In this document: in pieces, positions 18,509 through 30,595 of the stretch
Layout: each line of letters begins with the position of its first letter
How positions within the stretch are numbered: position 1 is the stretch's first letter
DNA from: Kocuria massiliensis
GTDB lineage: Bacteria; Actinomycetota; Actinomycetes; Actinomycetales; Micrococcaceae
NCBI RefSeq assembly: GCF_900169715.1
Contig: NZ_LT835161.1
Location: 620,001-684,000 of the forward strand
DNA: 64,000 nucleotides
Direction of reading: 5' to 3'
The notes under the pieces: generated by a model
Database searches by the model: none
Told to the model about the DNA's origin: nothing
The model's input: only the letters and a program-made list of their open reading frames with translations
Translations under genes and position numbers: made by a program

Positions 18509-19080
18509 GCGTGGAATCCACCGATCATCAGGCCTCGGAGGTAGAGATCCTGGTGAGTAGCCAAGAATCTACCGCCCGCATTGCTCATGCGCTCGCAGGG
18601 AATTTGCGAAGCGGCGACCTCGTCATCTTGACGGGCGAGTTAGGCGCGGGGAAGACCACATTTACCCGAGCTCTGGGCGAGGGGCTCGGCGTGCGCGGCA
18701 ACGTCATTTCCCCGACGTTTGTGTTGTCTCGGATTCACCCCAACGATCCCGAGGGCTCTCGGCCAGGTGGACCGGATTTGGTGCACGTGGATGCTTACCG
18801 ACTCGGCAGTCCGGAAGAGGTCGATGACCTCGACCTTGAATACTCGATGGATCGTTCCGTGACGGTGATCGAATGGGGCGCCGGTCTCGTCGAGCATCTT
18901 TCTGAATCTCGAATTGAGATCGTGCTCGAACGGTCGCTGGGGGACGACGCGCCCGTCATTCAGGGCGACGAGGAAGACACCGAGCCTCGCCGCATGACGA
19001 TTCAATTCGTGGGACCTCGATGGCGCGTCGACGAGGTGACCAACCTTCGGCGCAAATTATGCAACGCGAGCGAAGGCTGA
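18505..19080 (+). CDS. tsaE: tRNA t6A biosynthesis ATPase TsaE
   Basis: TsaE is the ATPase that, with TsaB and TsaD, makes N6-threonylcarbamoyladenosine at position 37 of ANN-decoding tRNAs. The 191-residue product carries Walker A GELGAGKTT at 44-52, SPTF(V)LSRIHP, and HVDAYRLGS. The GTG at 18505 follows AAGGAG (18491-18496) and overlaps the alr stop by 4 bp. A polar C-terminal extension follows the core domain. Confidence 0.94.
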   Translation: MSVESTDHQASEVEILVSSQESTARIAHALAGNLRSGDLVILTGELGAGKTTFTRALGEGLGVRGNVISPTFVLSRIHPNDPEGSRPGGPDLVHVDAYRLGSPEEVDDLDLEYSMDRSVTVIEWGAGLVEHLSESRIEIVLERSLGDDAPVIQGDEEDTEPRRMTIQFVGPRWRVDEVTNLRRKLCNASEG

Positions 19081-19104
19081 GCTCGGAGCAGTAGACTGTG
19101 GGCC

Positions 19105-19836
19105 GTGTTCATTCTCGGTTGCGATTCATCGTCCATAGCCAGCGGCGCCCTTCTCCACGTCGACGACGACGCCGCGCTGGGTGAGCCCTTCACCGGTGAG
19201 GTTGAGGTGGCCGGGCGTTTTCAGACGGAGGATACTCGTTCACACGCCGAAGCCATGGCGCCCGGTATCCAGGCCATTCTGGACGAGGCAGGTATCTCCG
19301 GCCCCGACCTCGGGATGATCCTGGCCGGCGTCGGCCCTGGACCATTCACAGGACTCCGCGCCGGAATCGCGACGGCACGCACCATGGCGTGGGCTTGGTC
19401 CGTGCCCCTTCGAGGCGTGATGAGCCTGGACGCCATCGCGGAAGGCGTGTGGCGCGATGCCGCCCGCTCGGGGCTCGAGGTGTTCCAAGTTGCCACGGAC
19501 GCCCGCCGTCGAGAAGTGTATTCCGCGACGTACCGTCTCCGGACTAACGCCCCGCAGGCACCCCAGAGTTCTGGATATGACCGGATGTCCGGACCCGCCG
19601 TTGGGCCAGCCACGGACCTCGAACCGGGGCTGGTTACGGCCGGTCGCGGGGCAGCCCTTTATTCGGACGCACTGACGCCGTTGCCGGGGCATCTCGACGA
19701 TGAGCCGTGGGCGGAGTGGTTGGTTCGAGCGGCTCTACGGCAAGGCTTGGCGACGGCGTCGGAGTCCACGAGCCCGTTGTACCTTCGGGAATCTGACGCA
19801 CGAGTGCCCACCGGAAGGAAGCGTGCTACGCGGTGA
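19105..19836 (+). CDS. tsaB: tRNA t6A biosynthesis scaffold TsaB
   Basis: TsaB is the inactive TsaD paralogue that dimerises with TsaD and recruits TsaE. The 243-residue ASKHA-fold protein starts MFILGCDSSS and has the typical GVGPGPFTGLRAGIATARTMA segment. TAGACT (19092-19097) lies 7 nt before the GTG and no ribosome-binding site is present, suggesting an internal leaderless promoter as well as read-through from alr-tsaE. It overlaps rimI by 4 bp. Confidence 0.93.
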   Translation: MFILGCDSSSIASGALLHVDDDAALGEPFTGEVEVAGRFQTEDTRSHAEAMAPGIQAILDEAGISGPDLGMILAGVGPGPFTGLRAGIATARTMAWAWSVPLRGVMSLDAIAEGVWRDAARSGLEVFQVATDARRREVYSATYRLRTNAPQAPQSSGYDRMSGPAVGPATDLEPGLVTAGRGAALYSDALTPLPGHLDDEPWAEWLVRAALRQGLATASESTSPLYLRESDARVPTGRKRATR

Positions 19837-20408
19837 ATCAGCCGAGTATTGGTCCCCGTCCTGAGACGGAGCGGCAGCCTCCCGATCATCAGGAGCCCAT
19901 CGATTCCCGTGGCTTGCCCGGTGGCTACCTGGCCCGTCCCATGACACTCTCCGACGTGGAAGCCGTGCACACGCTGGAATCGCGATTGTTCCCCGACGAC
20001 GCGTGGCCCGTCGACATGTTTCTTGCGGAGCTCTGCCACCCTGTTCGTCGATACACGGTCGTTGAGTTCGGCGGGTGCGTCGTCGCGTACGCCGGCATGA
20101 TGGCCGTGGCAGAGACGGGAGACGTGCAGACCATCGCCGTGGCGCCTGAGCATGAAGGCTTAGGAATCGGCCGCTGGCTCATGACTCGGATGCACCACCA
20201 GGCGGTTCGCGCGGGTGCACAGGTCATGATGCTCGAAGTCCGCGCCGATAACCACCGAGCTCAAAGGCTCTACGAATCCATGGGATACAGCTCAATTCAT
20301 CGTCGTCGCGGGTACTACGCGGGCGGATGCGACGCCATCATCATGCAACTCGACCTACACGGTCCGTCCGCGACCACGACGAAGGAGGCACCCGATGCCA
20401 ACCGCTGA
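19833..20408 (+). CDS. rimI: ribosomal-protein-alanine N-acetyltransferase RimI
   Basis: RimI is a GNAT-fold acetyltransferase that acetylates the N-terminus of ribosomal protein S18, and probably other proteins in actinobacteria. The 191-residue protein has a polar N-terminal extension of about 32 residues, then the GNAT core with [20 protein letters not shown] (acetyl-CoA loop) and [19 protein letters not shown], which is strongly RimI-like. It overlaps both neighbours (4 bp with tsaB, 14 bp with tsaD), the usual order in actinobacteria. Confidence 0.92.
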   Translation: MNQPSIGPRPETERQPPDHQEPIDSRGLPGGYLARPMTLSDVEAVHTLESRLFPDDAWPVDMFLAELCHPVRRYTVVEFGGCVVAYAGMMAVAETGDVQTIAVAPEHEGLGIGRWLMTRMHHQAVRAGAQVMMLEVRADNHRAQRLYESMGYSSIHRRRGYYAGGCDAIIMQLDLHGPSATTTKEAPDANR

Positions 20409-21510
20409 TTCTGCAGTCCAGAAGCCGATCGTTCTGGGTATCGAATCTTCGTGCGACGAGACCGGCATTGGCATCGTCGCGGGGGACACCCTCCTGACGA
20501 ACACCGTGTCCTCGTCGATGGAGGACCATGTCCGATTCGGAGGCGTGATCCCCGAGATCGCCTCACGGGCCCACCTCGAAGCCATGGTACCGGCGCTCGA
20601 CGCGGCGCTGGCAGAGGCCGGCCTCGAGCTGAACGACATGGACGCCATTGCGGTGACGAGTGGTCCAGGCCTGGCGGGCGCCTTGATGGTTGGGGTCAGT
20701 GCCGCCAAAGCGCTCGCCGTCGCCACGGGTAAACCCCTGTATGCAATCAATCATCTCGTGGCTCACGTGGGGGTCGGCCTCTTGGACGGCGTGGATGTTG
20801 CCCAAGGAGCCGGGGGCGACTTTCCGACCGGACTCGGTGCGCTATTAGTCTCCGGCGGTCATACCGAAATTCTCAAGGTCAATAACATCTCGTCTAACGT
20901 GCAGCTGCTCGGCGCAACCTTGGACGACGCCGCAGGGGAAGCCTACGACAAGGTCGCCCGCATCTTGGGCTTGAGTTACCCGGGAGGGCCCGCGATTGAC
21001 CGTGCCGCGGCGGAGGGCAACCCTGCCACATACCGCCTGCCGCGAGGCCTGACGGCTCGCAAATATATGGGAACGCCGGAGGAACCGGGGCCGCATCGCT
21101 ACGATTTCTCCTTTTCCGGACTGAAGACGGCGGTCGCGCGCGTGGTCGAGGGGATCGAGGCAGAGGGGCTCGACGTCCCCGTGGCCGATGTCGCAGCATC
21201 CTTCCAAGAGGCGGTGGCCGAGGTCATCACGGACAAAGCCATGTTGGCGTGCACCGAGAATGGGATCGACACGCTCTTGCTCGGTGGAGGCGTGGCGGCC
21301 AATTCCCGTCTGCGGGCGCTGGCAGAGCAGCGATGCGCCGACCATGGAATTCGGCTCGTCGTCCCGAAGTTGTCCTTGTGCACCGATAACGGAGCGATGG
21401 TCGCGGCATTGGGCGCTCGATTGGTCATGGGCGGGGTGGAGCCGACGGGACTCGATTTCGCCGTGGATCCATCGCTTCCCGTGACCACCGTGTCCGTGGC
21501 CTCAGCCTAA
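20395..21510 (+). CDS. tsaD: tRNA N6-adenosine threonylcarbamoyltransferase TsaD
   Basis: TsaD transfers the threonylcarbamoyl group to A37 of tRNA. The 371-residue protein begins with [14 protein letters not shown] and contains the metal-binding HLVAH at 120-124, [10 protein letters not shown] and the C-terminal [11 protein letters not shown]. Length and motifs are normal. It is the last gene of the alr-tsaE-tsaB-rimI-tsaD cluster. The convergent ybdK-like gene ends 42 bp away and only a weak GGAGG/CCTCC hairpin lies between them. Confidence 0.96.
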   Translation: MPTADSAVQKPIVLGIESSCDETGIGIVAGDTLLTNTVSSSMEDHVRFGGVIPEIASRAHLEAMVPALDAALAEAGLELNDMDAIAVTSGPGLAGALMVGVSAAKALAVATGKPLYAINHLVAHVGVGLLDGVDVAQGAGGDFPTGLGALLVSGGHTEILKVNNISSNVQLLGATLDDAAGEAYDKVARILGLSYPGGPAIDRAAAEGNPATYRLPRGLTARKYMGTPEEPGPHRYDFSFSGLKTAVARVVEGIEAEGLDVPVADVAASFQEAVAEVITDKAMLACTENGIDTLLLGGGVAANSRLRALAEQRCADHGIRLVVPKLSLCTDNGAMVAALGARLVMGGVEPTGLDFAVDPSLPVTTVSVASA

Positions 21511-21552
21511 ATTCCGCCCGTTCCGTGGAGGGGAAAGCCTCCTGGGTTCGTT

Positions 21553-22701
21553 CTAGAGGCGGCCGGTTCGGGTCGCGCTAATGGTCGATGTGACGACGTC
21601 GCGCAGGCTCCCGCCCGATTCCTCAAAAACGCGACGTTGCCGAACATATCCGGGTCCCTGCGCCAAGATCGTGGTGATGTATGCGAGTTCCGACGCGCAT
21701 CCGAGGTCCTTGGCGATGGGCGCAAGTCGTTCGACGAGTTCTTCGAGCTCGACCCGGACGGGTCGGACGGACCCGCTGGCCGCAGTAATGACATCGGCAT
21801 CCAGCCCGTATCGAGCGGCGCGCCACTTATTTTCTTGGGCAAACCAATGGGGGAGCGACTCAACGGTCTGGCCGTCGTCTATGGCACGAGAGGCCTCTTC
21901 GACGATGCACTGGGTCAGCGCGGCTACGGCCCCAATTTCGTCGATGGTGGCCAAACCATCGCACACGCGCATTTCGACGGTCCCGAATCGAGCCACCGGT
22001 CGAATATCCCAGCGATTTTCGGATTCCTCCGCGATCGTGTCAGCGGCAATTAATCCGTCGATATAGTCTGAGTATTCCGACCACGACGCGAATTGATACG
22101 GAATGCCGCTGGCCGGAAGCTGTTGGAAAATCATCGCTCGTTGAGACGCATATCCGGTGTCCACGCCTTCCCAATAGGGTGAGCTCGCCGTGAGCGCGAG
22201 AAGATGCGGGTAGTACCGAACGAGGCGCCGGACCACGGGAAGTGCCTTATCCCGTGAATCGAGACCGACGTGAACATGCACGCCATAAATGAGCATCTGG
22301 CGGCCCCAGTATTGCGTCCGATCCAGAACCTTTTGATAGCGGTCCTTGGAATTGACGGGCTGGTCGCTCCATCGAGTAAACGGATGTGTGCCCGCCGAAT
22401 AGAGATCGATGCCTAGGGGGTCCGCACATTCCTGAAGTGCGCCCGCGAGCCGTTCAAGTTGCTGCGTGGCTTCGGCCACCGTGGTGCAGACGCCGGTTAC
22501 GGCCTCAACAGTATTCGCCAGAAATTCCCCGGTCACCTGAGGAGCGAGGCTTTCGGGCTCGACAAACTCGCCATGTTGAGCCTTGACGGCCGCCAACAAT
22601 TCGTCGGCCGCGGAAACGAGATCACCCGATTCTCGATCGGCGAGGGCAATCTCCCATTCGATGCCGAGGCTCGACTGCTGAGATGTGGAAAAGGGGATCA
22701 T
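21553..22701 (-). CDS. glutamate--cysteine ligase type 2 / YbdK family carboxylate-amine ligase
   Basis: This 382-residue protein belongs to the GCS2 family, which forms gamma-glutamyl-type amide bonds with ATP. The key segments are SLGIEWEIALAD at the N-terminus, YSAGTHPFTRWSD, GVHVHVGLDSRD and GTVEMRVCDGLAT. Its physiological product is uncertain: mycothiol producers do not need glutathione, and related enzymes act in ergothioneine or other pathways. The ATG at 22701 follows AAGGA at a normal distance; an in-frame start at 22725 lacks such support. Confidence 0.85.
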   Translation of the reverse strand: MIPFSTSQQSSLGIEWEIALADRESGDLVSAADELLAAVKAQHGEFVEPESLAPQVTGEFLANTVEAVTGVCTTVAEATQQLERLAGALQECADPLGIDLYSAGTHPFTRWSDQPVNSKDRYQKVLDRTQYWGRQMLIYGVHVHVGLDSRDKALPVVRRLVRYYPHLLALTASSPYWEGVDTGYASQRAMIFQQLPASGIPYQFASWSEYSDYIDGLIAADTIAEESENRWDIRPVARFGTVEMRVCDGLATIDEIGAVAALTQCIVEEASRAIDDGQTVESLPHWFAQENKWRAARYGLDADVITAASGSVRPVRVELEELVERLAPIAKDLGCASELAYITTILAQGPGYVRQRRVFEESGGSLRDVVTSTISATRTGRL

Positions 22702-22823
22702 GAACGTCCTTGCGGCTAGAGTCAATTCATCTTAGCGGGGGAAGTGTGAGGGCACGAGGCCTTCTCGAGGGCGCGACACGCGAGATATTTTTCGACCGTC
22801 GGAACGACAATTCTCCGGATGGG

Positions 22824-24071
22824 CTACTCGATGCGACGCACAGAAAATGCTGCGCGTCGCTCTCCGTCGGGCGAATCCCACCGGGTCAGAATCAGGGTCG
22901 CCGATTTGCCCCTGGCGGACTTTTTGATGCCAGCTAGCAGCTGAGATCGAAGAGATTCGGGCACGATGTCGACGCCGCGCTTTTTGATGGTCAAACGGGT
23001 GATGCCGCTTTCGCGGACCCATTTCTTGAGTTGTTTGACCTTCATGGGCAGAACCTCCTCGATTTCCCACCCGGTGGCCCCGGGTACGTCCACGCGGTGA
23101 TTCGATGTCACATACGCGATTCGAGGGTCGAGGAGGTGTCCTCGGGTCGCCGCCACGAGTCGATTCACAAGTCCCGCGCGGATCGCGGCACCGTCCGGCT
23201 CGTAGAGGTACTGCGCCGTGGGCCCGATGGGCTGCGTGTCGGCGTCGTCAAAATCTTCGTCAGATTCCAGTGAGGCGAGCACCGTGGGGGAGAGCGGGTC
23301 TGAGCTCAGGATCGTCGCGGCCTTTCGGACTCCCGGACGGGCGAGAGCGTTGAACCACAAAACGAGTTCGACGACGTCGCCCCCGCAACTGACCCATTCC
23401 GCTTCGGCGTTATCGGGGATAGCGGCGTGGTCCATTCCCGGGCCCATCTTGACGCCCATCGGCATGCCTCGCTCCGCCCATGCGGTGATGGCAGAAAACG
23501 GCGGCGAGAATGCCTCGGGATCGAAGAGGCGCGAGGTCGTCCCTCCCGAGGTCTCTCGACGGGCCGGGTCCAGCCAGAGCCCCTGGACGGGCCGCCCGTC
23601 GGACGTCTTTAGGCGTGAGGGGTCGAGGGACATGACGTCCGCCTCGCGAACCTCGGAGAGGGGGAAAGCCGAGAGATTGTGACGGGCGGCGGTCGCGGTG
23701 TGTGGGTCGATGTCGACGGATACCACCGCCACCCCCGCGCGAAGCAATGCGGCCGAATCCGCGCCCAAGCCGCACCCGAGGTCCGCCACGGTGTCGATCC
23801 CGGCATTGGCGAAACGGAGAGCGTGGCGGTCGGCTACGCCTCGACGCGTGGCTTGTTCGAGTCCGGTGCGCGTAAAGAGGGAGGTAGAGGCTTCGGGGCC
23901 CCACTTGGCGGTGGCGTCTCGGCGCAATTTGGCTTGGGTCAGCACGGCAGAGACGCGGTCGGGTTCCAATCCTTGATCTCTCAGCGAGGCGGAGAGCTGG
24001 AGAACTTCTGAGTCTCGGTACTCGAGTGTCTCGAGCATTGCGAGTTCGGCGGAGGAGAAGAGTTCGGGCAC
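22824..24071 (-). CDS. class I SAM-dependent methyltransferase with C-terminal THUMP-like domain
   Basis: The 415-residue protein has a helical N-terminus, a Rossmann methyltransferase core with motif I in DTVADLGCGLGADSAALLRAG, motif II SVDIDPHTATAA and a WLDPARRE segment in place of the usual catalytic loop. The basic C-terminal part (about 300-400, with KVKQLKKWVRESGITRLTIKKRGVDI) fits the THUMP-like domain found with such enzymes in actinobacteria. The target, probably RNA, is unknown. The GTG start at 24071 is supported by TACAGT (complement of 24078-24083) 6 nt upstream, suggesting a leaderless transcript. Confidence 0.82.
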   Translation of the reverse strand: MPELFSSAELAMLETLEYRDSEVLQLSASLRDQGLEPDRVSAVLTQAKLRRDATAKWGPEASTSLFTRTGLEQATRRGVADRHALRFANAGIDTVADLGCGLGADSAALLRAGVAVVSVDIDPHTATAARHNLSAFPLSEVREADVMSLDPSRLKTSDGRPVQGLWLDPARRETSGGTTSRLFDPEAFSPPFSAITAWAERGMPMGVKMGPGMDHAAIPDNAEAEWVSCGGDVVELVLWFNALARPGVRKAATILSSDPLSPTVLASLESDEDFDDADTQPIGPTAQYLYEPDGAAIRAGLVNRLVAATRGHLLDPRIAYVTSNHRVDVPGATGWEIEEVLPMKVKQLKKWVRESGITRLTIKKRGVDIVPESLRSQLLAGIKKSARGKSATLILTRWDSPDGERRAAFSVRRIE

Positions 24072-24132
24072 GCGCCCACTGTAACCAGACGAGGCGGGAT
24101 CAAACGGGTTACCACCACGCTATCCGCGAAAC

Positions 24133-24159
24133 TTAGCACTCGCCTTGACCCTGTGCTAA
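24133..24159 (+). promoter_or_regulatory. CIRCE operator 1 (HrcA site)
   Basis: TTAGCACTC at 24133-24141 and CTGTGCTAA at 24151-24159 are separated by 9 bp, matching the CIRCE inverted repeat TTAGCACTC-N9-GAGTGCTAA at 16 of 18 arm positions. It overlaps the -35 element of the groES promoter. Confidence 0.88.
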
Positions 24160-24174
24160 GGCCGGGAATAGAGT
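24145..24174 (+). promoter_or_regulatory. groESL promoter
   Basis: TTGACC at 24145-24150 and TAGAGT at 24169-24174 are separated by 18 bp, a good vegetative sigma-factor promoter lying between the two CIRCE elements. Confidence 0.7.
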
Positions 24175-24179
24175 CGTGT

Positions 24180-24206
24180 CTAGCACTCTGGGACTTAGGG
24201 TGCTAA
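24180..24206 (+). promoter_or_regulatory. CIRCE operator 2 (HrcA site)
   Basis: CTAGCACTC at 24180-24188 and GGGTGCTAA at 24198-24206 are separated by 9 bp, again 16 of 18 matches to CIRCE. It lies at or just past the expected transcription start. Confidence 0.88.
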
Positions 24207-24300
24207 CTGGGCCTGGCGCTCAATCGGCACCGCGACGACGGTTGGCACGCCCCACACGGCTCACGCCATTGTATTGATCCATCCAAGGAAGAAGGTCACT

Positions 24301-24597
24301 ATGTCCGTCTCCATCAAGCCCCTCGAAGACCGCATTGTCGTTCAGCCCGTCGAGGCAGAGCAGACCACCGCATCCGGCCTCGTGATTCCGGATACCGCCA
24401 AGGAAAAGCCCCAGGAGGGCAAGGTCGTGGCCGTGGGCCCCGGCCGCGTTGATGACAAGGGCAACCGCGTTCCCGTCGACGTCCAGGAAGGCGACGTCGT
24501 CATCTACTCGAAGTACGGCGGAACCGAGGTTAAGTACTCGGGTCAGGAATTCCTCGTGCTGTCCGCGCGCGACGTGTTGGCCATCGTCGAGAAGTAA
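24301..24597 (+). CDS. groS: co-chaperonin GroES
   Basis: GroES caps the GroEL cavity during protein folding. The 98-residue protein has [20 protein letters not shown] and the mobile-loop region, followed by [18 protein letters not shown] and a normal C-terminus. The ATG at 24301 follows AAGGAAGAAGG. A short in-frame extension to 24274 has no ribosome-binding site. It is the first gene of the heat-shock operon controlled by two CIRCE elements. Confidence 0.97.
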   Translation: MSVSIKPLEDRIVVQPVEAEQTTASGLVIPDTAKEKPQEGKVVAVGPGRVDDKGNRVPVDVQEGDVVIYSKYGGTEVKYSGQEFLVLSARDVLAIVEK

Positions 24598-24645
24598 ATT
24601 TCGACGCGTTCGCATCGTCCAGTAGATCCGTAAGGAGTCATGTAA

Positions 24646-26235
<1,590 letters not shown>

Positions 26236-26256
26236 CCGTCGACTTTTCGGCATCGG

Positions 26257-26295
26257 AACGTCCCCGTCACCGCGAGGTGGCGGGGACGTTTTCTT
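26257..26295 (+). terminator. terminator of groESL
   Basis: Arms 26257-26270 and 26277-26290 pair with one mismatch, followed by TTTTCTT. Confidence 0.88.
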
Positions 26296-26762
26296 GCGAT
26301 GCAACGAGTCGTGCGGGGGCTGTGGGTCCTCAGTTGAGCGGTTGTATCGATTACTCTGGAGGAACGTCCAGGACTAGGTGACGGGAACACGTCCGACGGG
26401 TTCGGCAATCCCAAAATATATTGCTTATGAAAGTTATTATGGTCACCTCCTGGTCGTGTGGAACGTGCGCCCTATCGACCGGCGTGGCCCGACATGGCAC
26501 CGTTATGGGACGGTTTGACTGGTGTCCGCGATGAATCGTGGGGTGGTTAGGGAGTAGGCGATCCGCACGTTGGGCTCGCCCAAAAGTTCAGAAATTCACC
26601 GCAAGGCGAATAACATATAGCGGAGTTCTTGGCCCGGGCGGAATGCCTACGGCCGTTTCACCGAAGGTGACGCATCAACTCATCCGTGAGGTCGGTGCGT
26701 TGACCTTACCAACGTTGCAAGCTCCTCGAGGCGTATTGCCCGGGGAACAAACAGGAAGTTGC
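26296..26762 (+). other. 467-bp gene-free stretch upstream of the acyltransferase gene
   Basis: No supported gene is seen. An AT-rich island at about 26411-26442 probably contains a promoter, which would leave a leader of over 300 nt. The acyltransferase frame is open back to 26538, but that extension has no ribosome-binding site and no membrane-protein character. I could not fit a known riboswitch. Confidence 0.4.
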
Positions 26763-28883
26763 ATGACACTATCTCAAGGTGATGGGGCGCCAGTAGGTTC
26801 GTCGAAAGACTCCGCGCCGCCCGAGGTTCAGCCTCGGCGCAAACGAGCATTCCGCCCAGAAATTCAGGGGTTGCGTGCCTTCGCAGTCCTCCTGGTGGCG
26901 ATCTACCACATCTGGTTCGGCCGGGTATCCGGCGGTGTGGACGTCTTTCTGATGATTTCCGCGTTCCTCATGACGCTGTCCTTCACGGGCAAGATCGAGC
27001 GGGGAATCAGCATCAACTGGAAACAGTTGAGCACGTACTGGGTGCACGTCTTTAAGCGCATCATGCCTTTGGTGGCCATCATCGTCGCGGCCTGCCTCGT
27101 GGCCACGAGATTCCTGCTGTCGCCAGGGCAGTGGTCGTCGATCATGCACGAGGCGTTCTCGGTCATCTTCTACTACGAGAACTGGTTCTCGATTTTCAAC
27201 GCGGTGGACTACTACGCCGCCGACTCCGGGGCGGCCTCTCCTTTCCGCCACTTCTGGTCGCTGTCTATTCAAGGCCAGATCTTCCTCATGTGGCCGCTGC
27301 TCTTCGCGCTGGGGAGTTTCCTAGTCGTCAAGTTCCGCTCCAAAGCCCGAGTGACGTTGGCCGTGATCTTCGGGCTGGTGTTCCTGGGCTCCTTCGCCTT
27401 CTCGGTCTACTACACCGAGACCAACCAGACCGCCGCGTACTTCAATACCTTTGGCCGGCTCTGGGAATTTGCGTTGGGTTCCTTGATCGCCATTGTTCTG
27501 CCCTGGATCAAGGTTCCGAAGGTCGTTGGCGCCATCCTCACCTGGATCGGACTTCTCGCGATCTTGCTGTGTGGAGCCCTTCTGGACGTTCAGGGGCAGT
27601 TCCCCGGGTACATTGCCTTGTGGCCCACCCTCGCTGCGGCGTTCATCATCATCTGCGGTGAATCGACCACTCGCTGGGGTGCCGATCGCATCCTTAAGTG
27701 GAAGCCCCTGGTGTGGTTGGGGTCGAATTCCTATGGTCTCTACCTGGTGCACTGGCCGCTCCTCGTCTTCTTCCTGTCTGAGACCGATCAGGACAAGGCT
27801 GGTTTGTTCTCTGGTTTCGCGATTTTGGCCGTGTCGATTCTTCTCGCGTTCCTCTTGACCCGCTTCGTGGATACTCCGGTCCGACAGTGGAAGTGGGCCG
27901 AAGCCAAGAGGTGGCGGGCATTGGTCGTCGTCGCTGCCTGCGTCATGTTGGGCGCGGGAACGGTGATCGCGTGGCAGGGTCGCATCGCCTACGTGACTCA
28001 GAAGATTGAAGCTAACGCGGATAAGAACAACCCGGGCGCCGAAATCCTCGATCCGGAGTACACCTACAAGGGCGACAAAGACCCCGGTCTTCTCCCCACC
28101 GCCATTAAGCGCAGCGAAGACTGGGCCCAGTCCAATGGCATGGGTGAGGAATGCTCCGAAGAGGACGACTTCGACAGAGATCTTTACGGTATGGACGGGG
28201 ACGCCTGTTACCACGTGGTGAAGAACGACCATCCTTCTAAGCGCGTGGTCGCCGTCGGAAATAGCCATACCGAACAGTGGATGACGGCGATGGAGACCCA
28301 AGCTGAGGAACGCAACTGGGATTTGGTGTTCCTCCGCGAACCAGGGTGCTTCTTCAGCTCGGTCGAAGACAACCGGGACGTGCCCTATTGCCAGACCTGG
28401 ATTCCCAAGGCCGAGTCGGCGATCGAGGATTGGCATCCGGACAGTCTGATCATGCAGTCCACGTTCACGGCCTACGACGGCTCTGGCGAATCGATTCGCG
28501 CCGGTACCGAGGACCAAATCCGCAAGTGGACGGGTCAAGGCATTGGCGTCATCGGCATCCGGGACAACGCACGATTCGCGGAGTCGCAAGCGGACTGTGA
28601 ACGCGAGAAGAGTTTCGACGAATGCACGTTCCCGCATGTCACCGGAAATACCCCCGACCCGACGCGCGCCTGGGAAGATCAAATCCCCGGTTACGGCGCG
28701 ATCGACATGGACGACCTCATCTGCCCGAACGGAATGTGTCCGCCGGCGATTGGGAATATATACACCTATATCGACAGCGGCCACCTCACCGCCACGTACA
28801 TCCGGTCGATGAAAAAATTCATGGACCAACGGCTCGACGACGCGGTGAAGATCTCCGACGACGGCCTAGCCAAAAATAAGTAG
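26763..28883 (+). CDS. OafA-type acyltransferase with C-terminal SGNH domain
   Basis: Such proteins O-acetylate cell-surface glycans. The 706-residue protein has an N-terminal acyltransferase-3 domain beginning RPEIQGLRAFAVLLVAIYHIWF (essential His in the YH pair) with about ten membrane helices to residue 420. An extracellular SGNH-hydrolase-like domain follows, with VVAVGNSHTEQW (catalytic Ser) and DSGHLTATY (catalytic Asp/His) near the end. The ATG at 26763 follows AGGAAG (26753-26758). The glycan target is unknown. It is a single gene between two strong terminators. Confidence 0.9.
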   Translation: MTLSQGDGAPVGSSKDSAPPEVQPRRKRAFRPEIQGLRAFAVLLVAIYHIWFGRVSGGVDVFLMISAFLMTLSFTGKIERGISINWKQLSTYWVHVFKRIMPLVAIIVAACLVATRFLLSPGQWSSIMHEAFSVIFYYENWFSIFNAVDYYAADSGAASPFRHFWSLSIQGQIFLMWPLLFALGSFLVVKFRSKARVTLAVIFGLVFLGSFAFSVYYTETNQTAAYFNTFGRLWEFALGSLIAIVLPWIKVPKVVGAILTWIGLLAILLCGALLDVQGQFPGYIALWPTLAAAFIIICGESTTRWGADRILKWKPLVWLGSNSYGLYLVHWPLLVFFLSETDQDKAGLFSGFAILAVSILLAFLLTRFVDTPVRQWKWAEAKRWRALVVVAACVMLGAGTVIAWQGRIAYVTQKIEANADKNNPGAEILDPEYTYKGDKDPGLLPTAIKRSEDWAQSNGMGEECSEEDDFDRDLYGMDGDACYHVVKNDHPSKRVVAVGNSHTEQWMTAMETQAEERNWDLVFLREPGCFFSSVEDNRDVPYCQTWIPKAESAIEDWHPDSLIMQSTFTAYDGSGESIRAGTEDQIRKWTGQGIGVIGIRDNARFAESQADCEREKSFDECTFPHVTGNTPDPTRAWEDQIPGYGAIDMDDLICPNGMCPPAIGNIYTYIDSGHLTATYIRSMKKFMDQRLDDAVKISDDGLAKNK

Positions 28884-28893
28884 CCGTCGATTA

Positions 28894-30556
<1,663 letters not shown>

Positions 30557-30595
30557 ACCCGTCGCGTCGGGCCCATGACGCGCAGAAGGAAAACC

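Noticed and set aside
21511-21552. GGAGG/CCTCC hairpin between tsaD and the GCS2-family gene as a terminator
   Set aside because: The stem is only 5 bp with no T-run.
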